A DNA stretch of 64,000 bases from Gammaproteobacteria bacterium (GTDB taxonomy: Bacteria > Pseudomonadota > Gammaproteobacteria > Nitrococcales > Nitrococcaceae), in contig JAUILK010000007.1 in NCBI GenBank assembly GCA_030433275.1, positions 1 through 64,000 of the forward strand, read 5' to 3'. Each line of letters begins with the position of its first letter. Position 1 is the stretch's first letter. The notes under the pieces were generated by a model that was not told the origin of the DNA, ran no database searches, and worked only from the letters and a program-made list of their open reading frames with translations. Made by a program: the position numbers and the translations under genes. Below, piece by piece: positions 40,232 through 49,286 of the stretch.

Positions 40232-41215
40232 TTAGACCACTAATGGCGGTTCGTCGAGCGCGGCAGCTTGCTCGCGCAACGCCAATATATGTTCTTCCCA
40301 ATAACGATCGTTGCCAAACCACGGGAAGGCGAATGGAAAAGCCGGATCGGACCAGCGCCGCGCGAGCCAACCCGAATAATTCATCATCCGCAGCGTGCGT
40401 AACGCTTCCAGCAACCCCAACTCCCGCCGATCGAGTTCATAAAAATCCTCGTAGCCAGCTAGCAAATCCGAGAGTTGCAGCATCATCTCCGCTCGGCTTC
40501 CCGAGAGCAGCATCCAGAGATCCTGTATCGCGGGACCGCAAAGGCAGTCGTCCAAGTCCACAAAGTGTGGCCCTGCCTCCGTCCAAAGGATGTTGCCCAG
40601 ATGGCAGTCACCATGCAGCCGCAGCTGCCCAAATTCACCAACGCGGGCATAGCAGCGACGGATCATCGCCAATAGATCTCGGCTTAGTGTCTCGTAGGCA
40701 CTCACCAAGTGAGCCGGTATAAAACCCTGCTCAAGCAGGTAGCGGCGCGGTGCCTCGCCATACTCGGTAATCCCCAGGGCCGGGCGATGGACGAATGACC
40801 GGCTAGCACCGACCGCATGAATGCGCCCGAGAAATCGACCCAGGCGCACCCGGGTATCCGGATCATCCAGCTCTGGCGAGCGCCCACCGCGACGCGGGAA
40901 AACGGCGTAGCGAAAACCTTGATGATAATGCAAGGTCGCGCCGTTGAAAGGCAGCGGTGCTACCACCGGAATCTCGCACCTGACCAATTCCGCCGCGAAG
41001 GCGTGCTCTTCGAGAATAGCCTGATCACTCCAGCGTCCTGGACGATAGAATTTGACTACCAGCGGCTCGGCGTCGTCGAGGCCGACTTGATAGACTCGGT
41101 TCTCATAGCTGTTCAATGCCAGCAGCCGGCCATTGCTGGTTACCCCCAACGCCTCCACGGCCGTGAGCACGATTTCGGGCGCTAAGGCTGCATAGGGATG
41201 TGGACTCGGGTTCAC
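40232..41215 (-). CDS. srkA: Stress response kinase A
   Basis: APH-fold Ser/Thr protein kinase (YihE/RdoA) that counters programmed death signalling under stress in E. coli. The catalytic loop LHGDCHLGNILW and metal-binding FVDLDDC are intact. The start is a GTG with GAGG upstream (41215), giving 327 residues, the E. coli length; the longer frame is unconserved. A TATAGT hexamer at 41250-41255 (minus strand) could be its -10 box. Confidence 0.9.
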   Translation of the reverse strand: MNPSPHPYAALAPEIVLTAVEALGVTSNGRLLALNSYENRVYQVGLDDAEPLVVKFYRPGRWSDQAILEEHAFAAELVRCEIPVVAPLPFNGATLHYHQGFRYAVFPRRGGRSPELDDPDTRVRLGRFLGRIHAVGASRSFVHRPALGITEYGEAPRRYLLEQGFIPAHLVSAYETLSRDLLAMIRRCYARVGEFGQLRLHGDCHLGNILWTEAGPHFVDLDDCLCGPAIQDLWMLLSGSRAEMMLQLSDLLAGYEDFYELDRRELGLLEALRTLRMMNYSGWLARRWSDPAFPFAFPWFGNDRYWEEHILALREQAAALDEPPLVV

Positions 41216-41349
41216 CTTGCCTCTTCGGTGTCGCAATGACAAGGTTAGTACTATAAGGTGCCCGACCGAGGAGGTGAAGCGAGCAACGCAGCGCGGCAAT
41301 AGTTGCACTGATTCGAGCCACAGCACCGACTCGGTGCGGGCAATCCGGT

Positions 41350-41355
41350 TATACT
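41350..41355 (+). promoter_or_regulatory. Candidate -10 box for the small membrane protein gene
   Basis: A TATACT hexamer on the plus strand in the 289-nt gap divergent from srkA. It would leave a 5' untranslated leader of about 140 nt before the ATG at 41505. No convincing -35 box is visible. Confidence 0.3.
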
Positions 41356-41504
41356 AAAAAAGTTGACTTGCCGGCTAACCAAACCGCCGAGAGAAGGGTG
41401 ATGGCTTGGCGACCACTCGTGCGTTTGCGCTATACCCGATATCGGAGCTGGAACTCCAGCGGGTCAACGGGGTCGATTAGTTAAAGTATTTGGATGAGAG
41501 AGCA

Positions 41505-41762
41505 ATGCGTACGCAATACTACCTACCGACCCGCAACCCACTGGCGCAAATATTCGCCACTCTGGCCTTCGTGGCAGTAGCCGCAGTGGCGGCCATATTT
41601 GGCGCGTTTATACTCGCGGCGGTCATCGGTTTGGGAGCCATATTGACCCTGATCGTCGCCGCGCGAGTATGGTGGCTGCGCCGGCGACTGCGGCACGGAA
41701 AAGCGGAACCAGGCACAAATGTTGGCACCACCATCGAAGGGGAGTATCGGCGTTATCGTTAA
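41505..41762 (+). CDS. Small membrane protein of unknown function
   Basis: 85 residues. Two hydrophobic helices (about 14-32 and 36-57), then a basic stretch WWLRRRLRHG and a C-terminal tail ending IEGEYRRYR. The ATG has a purine-rich GAGAGAG ribosome site. A TTG at 41490 would add five residues. A clean intrinsic terminator overlaps the stop codon, which makes a one-gene transcription unit likely. I recall similar short proteins ending in IEGEY in other gammaproteobacteria, none characterised. Confidence 0.65.
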   Translation: MRTQYYLPTRNPLAQIFATLAFVAVAAVAAIFGAFILAAVIGLGAILTLIVAARVWWLRRRLRHGKAEPGTNVGTTIEGEYRRYR

Positions 41763-41784
41763 AGCGCGTTACGAGTGCTTTTTT
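41761..41784 (+). terminator. Intrinsic terminator of the small membrane protein gene
   Basis: A 7-bp stem (AAAGCGC / GTGCTTT, one G-T pair) with a 7-nt loop runs into a T-run at 41779-41784. It begins inside the TAA stop codon. It is a good Rho-independent terminator. Confidence 0.75.
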
Positions 41785-41935
41785 CTGCCTGAGTGCTTCG
41801 AACTCTCCGAGCAAGGCCCTACAATTCGGTATGCTGGAGAGGGCGGGGGTATATATAGCACCATCTGCCTTGCGGGTTCATAGGAAACCGGATAAGGGCG
41901 TGAGGCCTCCAAGTCGCAAGGCAACGCAGGGCACT

Positions 41936-42820
41936 TCAGTTCGGAGCGTCAATCTCAGCGGGAACAACGGATGCTGTATGTGGCAGCAAGCCCCCCCGCT
42001 CCCAGATAGGCACCACCCCTTGCGGCAGCGGCCTGATATTCCCTAAGTCGTTCCAAGGCGGGTCGACGGTATGAAAATCCGATCCCAGCGAACCCGCCAA
42101 ACCCAAACGCCGGGCATAAGCTGCCGCAGTTGAAATCTGCTCCGCGGTGCTACCGCCGGTGACGATCTCGAGCGCATCCCCACCCGCTGTGGCAAATGCC
42201 GCCACCATCCGTCTTAGAAAAGCACGTGGATAGCGATATTGTAACGGATGCGCCAAGACGGCAAAGCCGCCTGCCTGATGCACCCAACCCACAGCCTCAT
42301 CGAGGCTCACCCATTGGGCTTGGACATAGCCGGGTCGGCCGCGGCTTAGATAACGGTGGAAGGCCTCGCTTGGGTCCGTTACCAAACCGCGCAAAACCAA
42401 TAGCCGAGCATAATGGGCGCGCCCAACGACATCACCCTGAGCAAGCCTGCGCACGCCCTCCCAGGCATCCTCGAGCCCGACACGTTCCAACAACCGCGCC
42501 ATTTCCTGGGCGCGCTGCAACCGGGCTGACCGAAGCTTGGTCAAGCCGCGCTGCAACAATGCGTTTTCTGCATCCACGCCGAGTCCCACGATGTGGAACG
42601 TCCGACCAGCCCAAGTAACTGAGACTTCGACTCCCGAGATCAATACCACCCCCTTGAGTTGAGCGCTGCGACGCGCCGCCACCAAGCCAGCAGTCGTGTC
42701 GTGATCGGTCAGCGCCAGCACCCGTACCCCACGCTCGACTGCACGCGCCACCAAAGAGGCCGGCGGCAAAACTCCATCCGAGGCGGTCGAATGAGTATGC
42801 AGATCGATAGGACTGCTCAT
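41936..42820 (-). CDS. rnm: PHP-domain exonuclease RNase AM (YciV/TrpH type)
   Basis: Member of the PHP phosphoesterase family; the E. coli protein (RNase AM) trims 5' ends of 5S, 16S and 23S rRNA. Metal-binding motifs DLHTHSTASDG near the N-terminus, LTDHDT, and the later AVLAHP and GSDFH segments are present. Start set at MSSPIDLHTHS, 294 residues; the open frame extends 44 codons upstream without family similarity. It follows the GGDEF gene on the same strand after 186 nt. Confidence 0.87.
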   Translation of the reverse strand: MSSPIDLHTHSTASDGVLPPASLVARAVERGVRVLALTDHDTTAGLVAARRSAQLKGVVLISGVEVSVTWAGRTFHIVGLGVDAENALLQRGLTKLRSARLQRAQEMARLLERVGLEDAWEGVRRLAQGDVVGRAHYARLLVLRGLVTDPSEAFHRYLSRGRPGYVQAQWVSLDEAVGWVHQAGGFAVLAHPLQYRYPRAFLRRMVAAFATAGGDALEIVTGGSTAEQISTAAAYARRLGLAGSLGSDFHTVDPPWNDLGNIRPLPQGVVPIWERGGLLPHTASVVPAEIDAPN

Positions 42821-43006
42821 GCTTAGGGGGGCTCCTTGGCCTCGTCGGCAGGCACACGTGCATTGGCGCTGAACCGAGCGTGATCGAAAACTTTGTATCT
42901 TTGCGCAAACGCGGGCGGGCAGTGAATACCACTTTCGATTGTAAGTCCACAAAAGTTGTGGCGACGGCTCTATTGATATCTGCCCTGTCGCTGATGTAGG
43001 CGAGCT

Positions 43007-44167
43007 TCAATCAGCCAACATGGGGGTTTCGACCGGACTGAGCTTTACGCTTTCATCTGTGACCCACTCCACCGCACCGCCGCGCCCCGGCCGGCGCTTG
43101 CCACGATAAAGTGCTTCATCTATGGCTTTGAGCAGGACCGGCAGCGAAGTGCCATGGCGCGGCGCTGCAGCTAGCCCAAAGGTCACTGTGCAGCACAAAG
43201 CGTTTTCCCGCGCCCATACGGATACAGACTCCTGAATGCGCCGGGCTACCCGCTCAGCGCCGGACAGATCTATATCCAGCAGGATAAGCACAAACTCATC
43301 GCCGCCGTAACGGGCGGCGATGTCGTGGCCACGAATCGAGCGCTGTAGGATACGGGCGCAACGTCGCAGCACCAAATCCCCGACAGCATGGCCATGGCGA
43401 TCGTTGATCTGTTTGAAATCGTCCATATCGGCGAACATCACCGCAACCTCGCCACCATGCTCCAAGAGACTTTTTAGCAGAGCATCGGCCGCCTCTTCCA
43501 AAGCACGCCGGTTAACCAGCCCCGTCAAGCTGTCCAATCGGCTGCGTTCTTCCAATTTGAACCGTGAACGCTCGATACGGCTCATGAGAACGTAGGTGTA
43601 GAGCAAAATGATGCCACCGAAAAGGTTTAGGAAGACCACACCAGGGGTAATCTGGGTAATTCCTCCGGCGCCATTCACCGACAGCGCTACCATTGCCCCA
43701 GCGAAGGTTCCGACGATTGCCTCGGCGAACAGCGCCATGCCATAGCGCATGCCGTTACCGAGCACAACCATGATAAAGGCAAGGGCCGAAGGTGGAACCT
43801 GGTAAGGGTCATTGGCGACACAAAGCGAGACCGCTACGAGGTCCAGCCACATGGCCAACCGATAGCGTGCCGGGCAGATCGGCCGGTGCACTGCATGCCA
43901 AAGCAGAATCGTATTGAGGACACCGTGGCCGAGCAACATAGCGGTAATCGTTGAGGCGGGCAACCACAGTGCTCCAGGCACCGGGGAGTAGTTAAAAAAT
44001 ACGATTCCCAGCACCATGAACAAATACCGGGTTAAAAACTGCAGCAACTGCTCCCGCCAGCCCGGATACCGGATACACTCAAATTGCGTGACTGAACGCC
44101 AGCTCGGCGATCGACGGCGATCTCTACCCGAGCGACGCTCCCTCGCCTTGCGCGCGTATCTTCCCAT
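43007..44167 (-). CDS. Membrane-anchored diguanylate cyclase (GGDEF)
   Basis: Makes c-di-GMP. An arginine-rich N-terminus (1-23) precedes six or so hydrophobic helices (about 44-60, 68-92, 104-118, 127-140, 150-163 and 177-196), a MASE-like sensor of unknown ligand, then a GGDEF domain from about 210. The active site is intact (GGDEF at 288-292), and an inhibitory RxxD I-site (R279-D282) lies five residues before it. Start at MGRYARKARE gives 386 residues; the frame stays open to 44350. It is the only predicted active c-di-GMP enzyme in the window, and may supply the signal read by FimX. Confidence 0.88.
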   Translation of the reverse strand: MGRYARKARERRSGRDRRRSPSWRSVTQFECIRYPGWREQLLQFLTRYLFMVLGIVFFNYSPVPGALWLPASTITAMLLGHGVLNTILLWHAVHRPICPARYRLAMWLDLVAVSLCVANDPYQVPPSALAFIMVVLGNGMRYGMALFAEAIVGTFAGAMVALSVNGAGGITQITPGVVFLNLFGGIILLYTYVLMSRIERSRFKLEERSRLDSLTGLVNRRALEEAADALLKSLLEHGGEVAVMFADMDDFKQINDRHGHAVGDLVLRRCARILQRSIRGHDIAARYGGDEFVLILLDIDLSGAERVARRIQESVSVWARENALCCTVTFGLAAAPRHGTSLPVLLKAIDEALYRGKRRPGRGGAVEWVTDESVKLSPVETPMLAD

Positions 44168-44781
44168 GACGGCAATGTTGCCTTTTGTTGGTAATCCTGC
44201 CGGCCTGCCTATCCAGCTAATAGCCAAATCACACTCGGGTAGCCGATGCTCGATTCTAAAGCTAGATCTATAGCTTAGCCGCCTACTCCCTGCAAGATGG
44301 CGGTATCGCTTTTGCTCAATTGTCTCATCCCCGAGCGGCTTTTCCCACAACAGCGCAAATCGCTTCTCCTGGGGAGAAAGGTTTTGTGCATAGTGCCTCG
44401 CGTTGTCGATGCACAGCCGGCGGCTGGCCGAAAGAGGCCTGTTGCGGCACGCTGTTGAAACATACGGCAGCGGTGTTTAGACTGCTTTGACTCGGTGGCG
44501 AAGACGTTCTGCTTTCCCCTTAAAGGTCGAAATGCTCCGTACTCGAATAGAGGAATGGAAACATTTTTGCCCGTTTGTTCGCCGATTTTTATGGGCCGTG
44601 GTACGACGCGGCGGATCAAACAAGGGATCTGCATCACGTAGCTGCGACCGTTCTCCCCAATGCCCGACGGACCCAGCCCCTCCCTGTAGGGTCATGCAGA
44701 GGAATCGTACTGGCGGCGATTGCTAGCGGTTCTCTGTGCCGGCATCTAAATAGCAACAACCACTCAGAGGAGTAGTAATCC
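44168..44781. other. Intergenic region between the GGDEF gene and sodB
   Basis: 614 nt, the longest gap in the window. The short frames on both strands lack conserved features and good start signals. The left end may encode an extended N-terminus of the GGDEF protein. The right end should hold the sodB promoter and leader; the sodB ribosome site is GAGGAG at 44767-44772. I saw no tRNA, repeat array or clear riboswitch. Confidence 0.5.
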
Positions 44782-45369
44782 ATGAAAATCGAACTGCCTG
44801 AACTGCCTTATGCACTAAATGCCTTGGAGCCGTATATTTCCCGTGAGACCCTGGAATACCATCACGGCAAACACCACAAAGCGTATGTAGATAAGACCAA
44901 TCAGCTCATCGAAGGCACCGAATACGCGAACATGGAACTCGAGGCCATTATCAAGAAAGCCACCGGCGGGCTCTTCAATCAGTCTGCCCAGATCTGGAAT
45001 CACACCTTTTACTGGAACAGCATGGCTCCCAACGCCGGCGGTGACCCCAATGGGCCCATTGCGGACGCGATTCGGGAAAGCTTCGGCTCGTTCGAGGAGT
45101 TCCGCAAGCAGTTCAACGAGAAGACGGCCGCCAATTTCGGCTCTGGCTGGGGCTGGCTCGTTAAAAATAAATCTGATAACAAGCTCGCTATTGTCGAAAC
45201 CGACGATGCTAAAACCGCGCTGACCGATGAGAACGTCGTGCCCCTGATGACCTGTGATGTCTGGGAACACGCTTACTACATCGATTACCGCAATGCACGG
45301 CCTAAGTACCTAGAAGCTTTTTGGAACCTAGTCAACTGGGATTTCGTCAATCGAAATTTCGAGAAATAA
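44782..45369 (+). CDS. sodB: Superoxide dismutase [Fe]
   Basis: Converts superoxide to oxygen and peroxide in the cytoplasm. Metal ligands H27, H74, D159 and H163 are in place (YHHGKHH, IWNHTFYW, DVWEHAYYIDY). Gln70 and the AQIWNHTFYW context, with GSGWGWLV, favour the iron type. Length 195 residues. Strong GAGGAG ribosome site. It stands alone, followed by a 9-bp GC hairpin and argD. Confidence 0.95.
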   Translation: MKIELPELPYALNALEPYISRETLEYHHGKHHKAYVDKTNQLIEGTEYANMELEAIIKKATGGLFNQSAQIWNHTFYWNSMAPNAGGDPNGPIADAIRESFGSFEEFRKQFNEKTAANFGSGWGWLVKNKSDNKLAIVETDDAKTALTDENVVPLMTCDVWEHAYYIDYRNARPKYLEAFWNLVNWDFVNRNFEK

Positions 45370-45382
45370 CGCTGGAACCCTC

Positions 45383-45405
45383 CGCGGGCGCTTGCTGCGC
45401 CCGCG
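45383..45405 (+). terminator. GC-rich hairpin after sodB (no U-tract)
   Basis: CGCGGGCGC and GCGCCCGCG form a perfect 9-bp stem with a TTGCT loop, 14 nt after the sodB stop. No T-run follows, so it may protect the sodB 3' end or cause pausing rather than act as a complete intrinsic terminator. Confidence 0.5.
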
Positions 45406-45417
45406 CCGGCTATTCGG

Positions 45418-45423
45418 TATAAT
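45418..45423 (+). promoter_or_regulatory. TATAAT box between the two hairpins
   Basis: A perfect TATAAT hexamer just after the sodB hairpin. Transcription from it would begin near 45430 and meet the terminator at 45438-45461 almost at once. No strong -35 was found at the usual spacing. It may be accidental or part of an attenuated argD promoter. Confidence 0.35.
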
Positions 45424-45437
45424 TGTAAAGTACAGAA

Positions 45438-45461
45438 AGCAGCCGTGAGGCTGTTTTTTTT
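45438..45461 (+). terminator. Intrinsic terminator between sodB and argD
   Basis: CAGCC/GGCTG stem extended by flanking A-T and G-T pairs, GTGA tetraloop, followed by eight T residues. A textbook Rho-independent terminator for sodB, 33 nt before the argD start. Confidence 0.85.
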
Positions 45462-45494
45462 ATTTTACGGGTACCGCTGACGAGGATGGACGGC

Positions 45495-46691
45495 ATGTCG
45501 GACGCACTGATGCGGACTTATGCTCGGCTCCCAGTCGCCTTCGAATGCGGCGAGGGCGCTTGGCTGATAGACAACGAGGGCGAACGGTATTTGGACGCGT
45601 TGAGCGGCCTCGGGGTCTGCAACCTCGGACACGCCCACCCGGTGATTACTCAAACCATAGCAGAACAGGCCCGAACCCTGCTGCACACCTCGAACCTTTA
45701 TCGCATTCCGCTGCAAGAGCGGCTCGCCGCAAAACTCTGCGAACTCGCTGACATGGCCACGGTTTTTTTTACCAACTCCGGCGCCGAGGCCAATGAAGCG
45801 GCACTCAAGCTCGCTCGTCTGTATGGCCGCAAGCGCAACATCGATATCCCCACTGTAATGGTGATGGATGGCGGCTTTCACGGTCGCACCCTGGCTACCC
45901 TCAGCGCAACCGGTAATCGGCGAGTACAAGCCGGTTTTGACCCCCTAGTCAATGGCTTTGTACGCGTTCCATATGACGATTTGGAGGCTGTCGAACGTGC
46001 CGGCAACAACAGCAATCGCATTGCCGCCATCTTAGTGGAGCCGATTCAAGGCGAGGCTGGAGTGGTAGTGCCAAATAAAGGCTACCTCACCGGGCTGCGC
46101 CGTATATGTGACGAGCGCGGCTGGCTGCTCATGCTCGACGAGGTCCAAACGGGCCTGGGGCGAACCGGCGCCTGGTTCGCCCATCAACAGTTGGAAATAA
46201 AACCAGACGTGCTCACGCTCGCCAAAGCACTGGGCAATGGGTACCCTATCGGCGCTTGCCTAGCGCGAGGCGAAGCCACAGGACTGTTCGAACCCGGCTC
46301 ACACGGTTCCACATTCGGCGGCAACCCTTTGGCTTGCCGGGTCGGCCTGGCGGTGCTGCAAATTTTGCAGACCCAGCGCCTGCTGCAACGGGCTAGCCGG
46401 CTCGGCGAGCATATGCTTGCGGAACTTCAGGCAGGGTTAGTTGGGCGGCCTGGAGTACGGGCCGTACGCGGTCTTGGTCTGATGCAAGGTATTGCACTGG
46501 AGCGGCCTTGCGCAGAGCTTGTTTACCAAGCGCTCGATCGGCAACTGCTGATCAACGTCACCGGCCAAAGTGTACTCCGCCTATTGCCACCGCTGATCCT
46601 CACGGACGAGGAGGCACAACGGATCACTCATACTGTGATCGACCTCGTCACCTCCTTCCTCTCCAATAGCGGCACCACGTGCAGAGGATGA
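45495..46691 (+). CDS. argD: Acetylornithine aminotransferase (aspartate aminotransferase family)
   Basis: PLP-dependent class III aminotransferase forming N-acetylornithine in arginine synthesis, and possibly acting also as succinyldiaminopimelate aminotransferase. PLP lysine K244 in LAKALGNGYPIGA, the cofactor motif TNSGAEANEAALK and LLMLDEVQTGLGRTG are present. The start MSDALMRTYARLPV uses GAGG 9 nt upstream; an ATG at 45486 is too near the same site. Length 398 residues. argF follows after 3 nt, which supports the arginine role. Confidence 0.93.
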   Translation: MSDALMRTYARLPVAFECGEGAWLIDNEGERYLDALSGLGVCNLGHAHPVITQTIAEQARTLLHTSNLYRIPLQERLAAKLCELADMATVFFTNSGAEANEAALKLARLYGRKRNIDIPTVMVMDGGFHGRTLATLSATGNRRVQAGFDPLVNGFVRVPYDDLEAVERAGNNSNRIAAILVEPIQGEAGVVVPNKGYLTGLRRICDERGWLLMLDEVQTGLGRTGAWFAHQQLEIKPDVLTLAKALGNGYPIGACLARGEATGLFEPGSHGSTFGGNPLACRVGLAVLQILQTQRLLQRASRLGEHMLAELQAGLVGRPGVRAVRGLGLMQGIALERPCAELVYQALDRQLLINVTGQSVLRLLPPLILTDEEAQRITHTVIDLVTSFLSNSGTTCRG

Positions 46692-46694
46692 TTG

Positions 46695-47606
46695 ATGAAC
46701 CCGCGTCACTTTCTAACCTTAACAGACTGCACCGCCGAAGAGCTGCATGCGCTCATCCGTCGCGGTATAGAACTCAAACGCATGCACCGCGATGGGCTGG
46801 TCCACGAACCGCTCAAGAGCCGCGTCCTTGCAATGATCTTCGAGAAGGCATCGACCCGCACCCGCGTATCGTTTGAAGCCGGAATGGTTCAGCTCGGCGG
46901 GCACGCCATGTTCCTATCTCACCGCGATACTCAGCTCGGCCGTGGCGAGACCATCGAAGATACGGCGCGGGTGATTTCGAGCATGGTGGATGCGGTCATG
47001 ATCCGCACTTTTGGACATGAAACCCTGACGCGTTTCGCTGAATACTCGCAGGTACCGGTCATCAACGGCCTCAGCGACGCGTTTCATCCCTGCCAGCTGC
47101 TGGCCGACATGCAAACTTATTGGGAGCACCGGGACGATATCCGAGGACGAACCGTCGTCTGGGTAGGCGATGGCAACAACATGTGCCGTTCTTATGTCAA
47201 TGCCGCCCGCCTGCTCGACTTTCAGCTACGCGTATGTTGCCCACCCGGCTATGCGCCAGGCCCACAATGGCTCGCCGATCCACGCATCGAGCTCATTCCC
47301 GAACCTAGCGAAGCCCTGCGTGGAGCCCACTTGGTAGTAACCGATGTCTGGGCCAGCATGGGCCAAGAACGCGAGCGCGAGCAGCGCCTGCGTGATCTAG
47401 CGCCTTATCGGATCACGGATGGCCTGATGGAACTCGCCGATCCGCAAGCGCTATTCATGCACTGTCTGCCAGCACATCGCGGCGAAGAGGTCGAGACAGA
47501 AGTTATTGACGGCGCCCAGAGCGTGGTATGGGACGAGGCGGAGAATCGACTCCATGCCCAAAAAGCACTCTTGGAATTTCTGCTGCTCAACGGCGATCAC
47601 CGGTAG
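46695..47606 (+). CDS. argF: Ornithine carbamoyltransferase
   Basis: Converts ornithine and carbamoyl phosphate to citrulline. The carbamoyl phosphate motif STRTRVSFE, the ornithine-side HPCQLLADM and [11 protein letters not shown] are all intact. Length 303 residues, the anabolic ArgF size. GAGG ribosome site. Coupled to argD. Its 3' end overlaps the convergent phoU end by 20 nt. argG and argH are not in the window. Confidence 0.96.
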   Translation: MNPRHFLTLTDCTAEELHALIRRGIELKRMHRDGLVHEPLKSRVLAMIFEKASTRTRVSFEAGMVQLGGHAMFLSHRDTQLGRGETIEDTARVISSMVDAVMIRTFGHETLTRFAEYSQVPVINGLSDAFHPCQLLADMQTYWEHRDDIRGRTVVWVGDGNNMCRSYVNAARLLDFQLRVCCPPGYAPGPQWLADPRIELIPEPSEALRGAHLVVTDVWASMGQEREREQRLRDLAPYRITDGLMELADPQALFMHCLPAHRGEEVETEVIDGAQSVVWDEAENRLHAQKALLEFLLLNGDHR

Positions 47607-48309
47607 CCTCCGCTGCCATCTGCTCGAAACTGGTATGACGCACATCCTTGCCGCGCACGAAGTAGACCACGTACTCGCAGATATTGCGCGATCGATCGCC
47701 GATGCGCTCGAGTGAGCGTACCGACCAGAGGATATCCATAATCGGCGATACGGATTTGGGATTGTCCTCCATGTATTGCATCAGGTTGCGTACGATCGCC
47801 TCGTACTGCGCGTCGGCTTTGATATCCTCTTGTGCCACCTTGACGGCCTGCTCCGTATCCATCCGGGCAAAGGCATCCAGTGCCCCGTGGAGCATTTTCT
47901 TCACCAACTCTCCGAGAGCGGCCACCGCTTCTATCGGGCTGCGACGACGATCCGCTTCCAGCAGATGCAACGCCATTCGGCCAATACGCTCCGCCTCATC
48001 GCCGATTCGCTCTAAATCGGTAATCGTCTTGACCACAGCAATGATCAGGCGCAAGTCGCTAGCAGCCGGTTGCCGACGGGCCAGCACATGGATACATTCC
48101 TCGTCGAGGCGCACCTCAAAAGCATTGACTTTGTAGTCACTGGTCACCACCAGTTCGCCGCGCTCATTGTCCCCCTCTACCAACGCCACCAGTGCATCGG
48201 AGAGCTGTTGCTCCACCAGCCCACCCATGCGCATGACGTTGTCGAGAATCCCCCAAAGCTCTTCATTGTACTGTTGCGAAATATGATGGGAGAAGCTCAT
48301 TTTATCCAT
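47587..48309 (-). CDS. phoU: Phosphate transport system regulator PhoU
   Basis: Helical cytoplasmic protein that links the Pst transporter to PhoR, keeping the regulon off when phosphate is plentiful. Two copies of a three-helix bundle in 240 residues, with the metal-binding [11 protein letters not shown] and [16 protein letters not shown] motifs of the family, one in each half. AGGAAA ribosome site. Last gene of the pst cluster, 56 nt behind pstB. Confidence 0.96.
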   Translation of the reverse strand: MDKMSFSHHISQQYNEELWGILDNVMRMGGLVEQQLSDALVALVEGDNERGELVVTSDYKVNAFEVRLDEECIHVLARRQPAASDLRLIIAVVKTITDLERIGDEAERIGRMALHLLEADRRRSPIEAVAALGELVKKMLHGALDAFARMDTEQAVKVAQEDIKADAQYEAIVRNLMQYMEDNPKSVSPIMDILWSVRSLERIGDRSRNICEYVVYFVRGKDVRHTSFEQMAAEATGDRR

Positions 48310-48365
48310 AGCGTATTTCCTCGGACCCGTCCCTGTTCAGTGTATCTTGCGCGGCGGCTACGAGG

Positions 48366-49286
48366 TCAGCCGTAGCGACCGGTAATGTAGTCCTCCGTTT
48401 CCTTCTCGCGCGGGCGGGTGAAGATCGTATCGGTACCGGCAAACTCCACTAGTTTACCCAGATACATGAATGCCGTGTAATCCGAAACACGAGCCGCCTG
48501 CTGCATATTATGGGTCACGATAATGATCGTGTACTCACCCTTGAGCTCCTCGATGAGTTCCTCGATTTTCAACGTCGAGATCGGGTCAAGCGCCGAGGCC
48601 GGTTCATCGAGCAGCAAAATCTCCGGTTTGACCGCCACAGCCCGTGCCAGACAAAGCCTTTGCTGCTGACCACCCGAGAGCAAGGTGCCGCTCTGCTTGA
48701 GCTTGTCCTTGACTTCCTCCCACAATGCGGCCTTTCTTAGAGCCCACTCTACCCGCTCATCCATATCATACCGGCTGAGGCGCTGGTAAAGTTTGACGCC
48801 GAAGGCGATGTTGTCGTAGATGGACATGGGAAACGGGGTTGGCTTCTGGAATACCATTCCGACCCGTGCCCGCAGGAGGTTCAGATCCTGGCGCTTATCC
48901 AGAATATTGTTACCGTCAATGAGGATCTGCCCGGTCGCGTACTGGCCCGGATAGAGCTCGTAGATGCGGTTGAATGTTCTCAACAAGGTCGATTTGCCAC
49001 AACCGGAGGGGCCGATGAATGCGGTCACCCGACGCGCCTGCAACTCCAAATTGATTGCTTGCAGTGCCTGGTAGCGGCCATAGAAAAAACTCAAGTCGCG
49101 GACCTCGATACACGTGGTCGCTGATGACCCGCAGGCCGCTTGTTCAGCGGATTCTCCGGCTTCGGCTACCCGGCCCTGGCGCGCACACTCGCCCTCGACG
49201 GTTTGTTCTCGTTTGTACGAACCCGTTAGCCGCAAGTCGACACGGCCGCGTGCACTCGATCCATCGTAGGCCATGGCCCAGCTCAC
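48366..49286 (-). CDS. pstB: Phosphate ABC transporter ATP-binding protein
   Basis: ATPase of the high-affinity phosphate importer. Walker [12 protein letters not shown], signature LSGGQQQRL and Walker [14 protein letters not shown] are intact. The start is a GTG overlapping the pstA stop (GTGA), giving 306 residues. About 58 residues precede the usual first strand ([12 protein letters not shown]), many more than in E. coli PstB, and they are low in complexity. An ATG at 49274 removes only four of them. Confidence 0.96.
   Translation of the reverse strand: MSWAMAYDGSSARGRVDLRLTGSYKREQTVEGECARQGRVAEAGESAEQAACGSSATTCIEVRDLSFFYGRYQALQAINLELQARRVTAFIGPSGCGKSTLLRTFNRIYELYPGQYATGQILIDGNNILDKRQDLNLLRARVGMVFQKPTPFPMSIYDNIAFGVKLYQRLSRYDMDERVEWALRKAALWEEVKDKLKQSGTLLSGGQQQRLCLARAVAVKPEILLLDEPASALDPISTLKIEELIEELKGEYTIIIVTHNMQQAARVSDYTAFMYLGKLVEFAGTDTIFTRPREKETEDYITGRYG

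Noticed and set aside
44275-44637. Minus-strand 120-codon frame in the gap before sodB
   Set aside because: Arg/Cys-rich, no good ribosome site, no recognised domain; overlaps the possible leader of the GGDEF gene.
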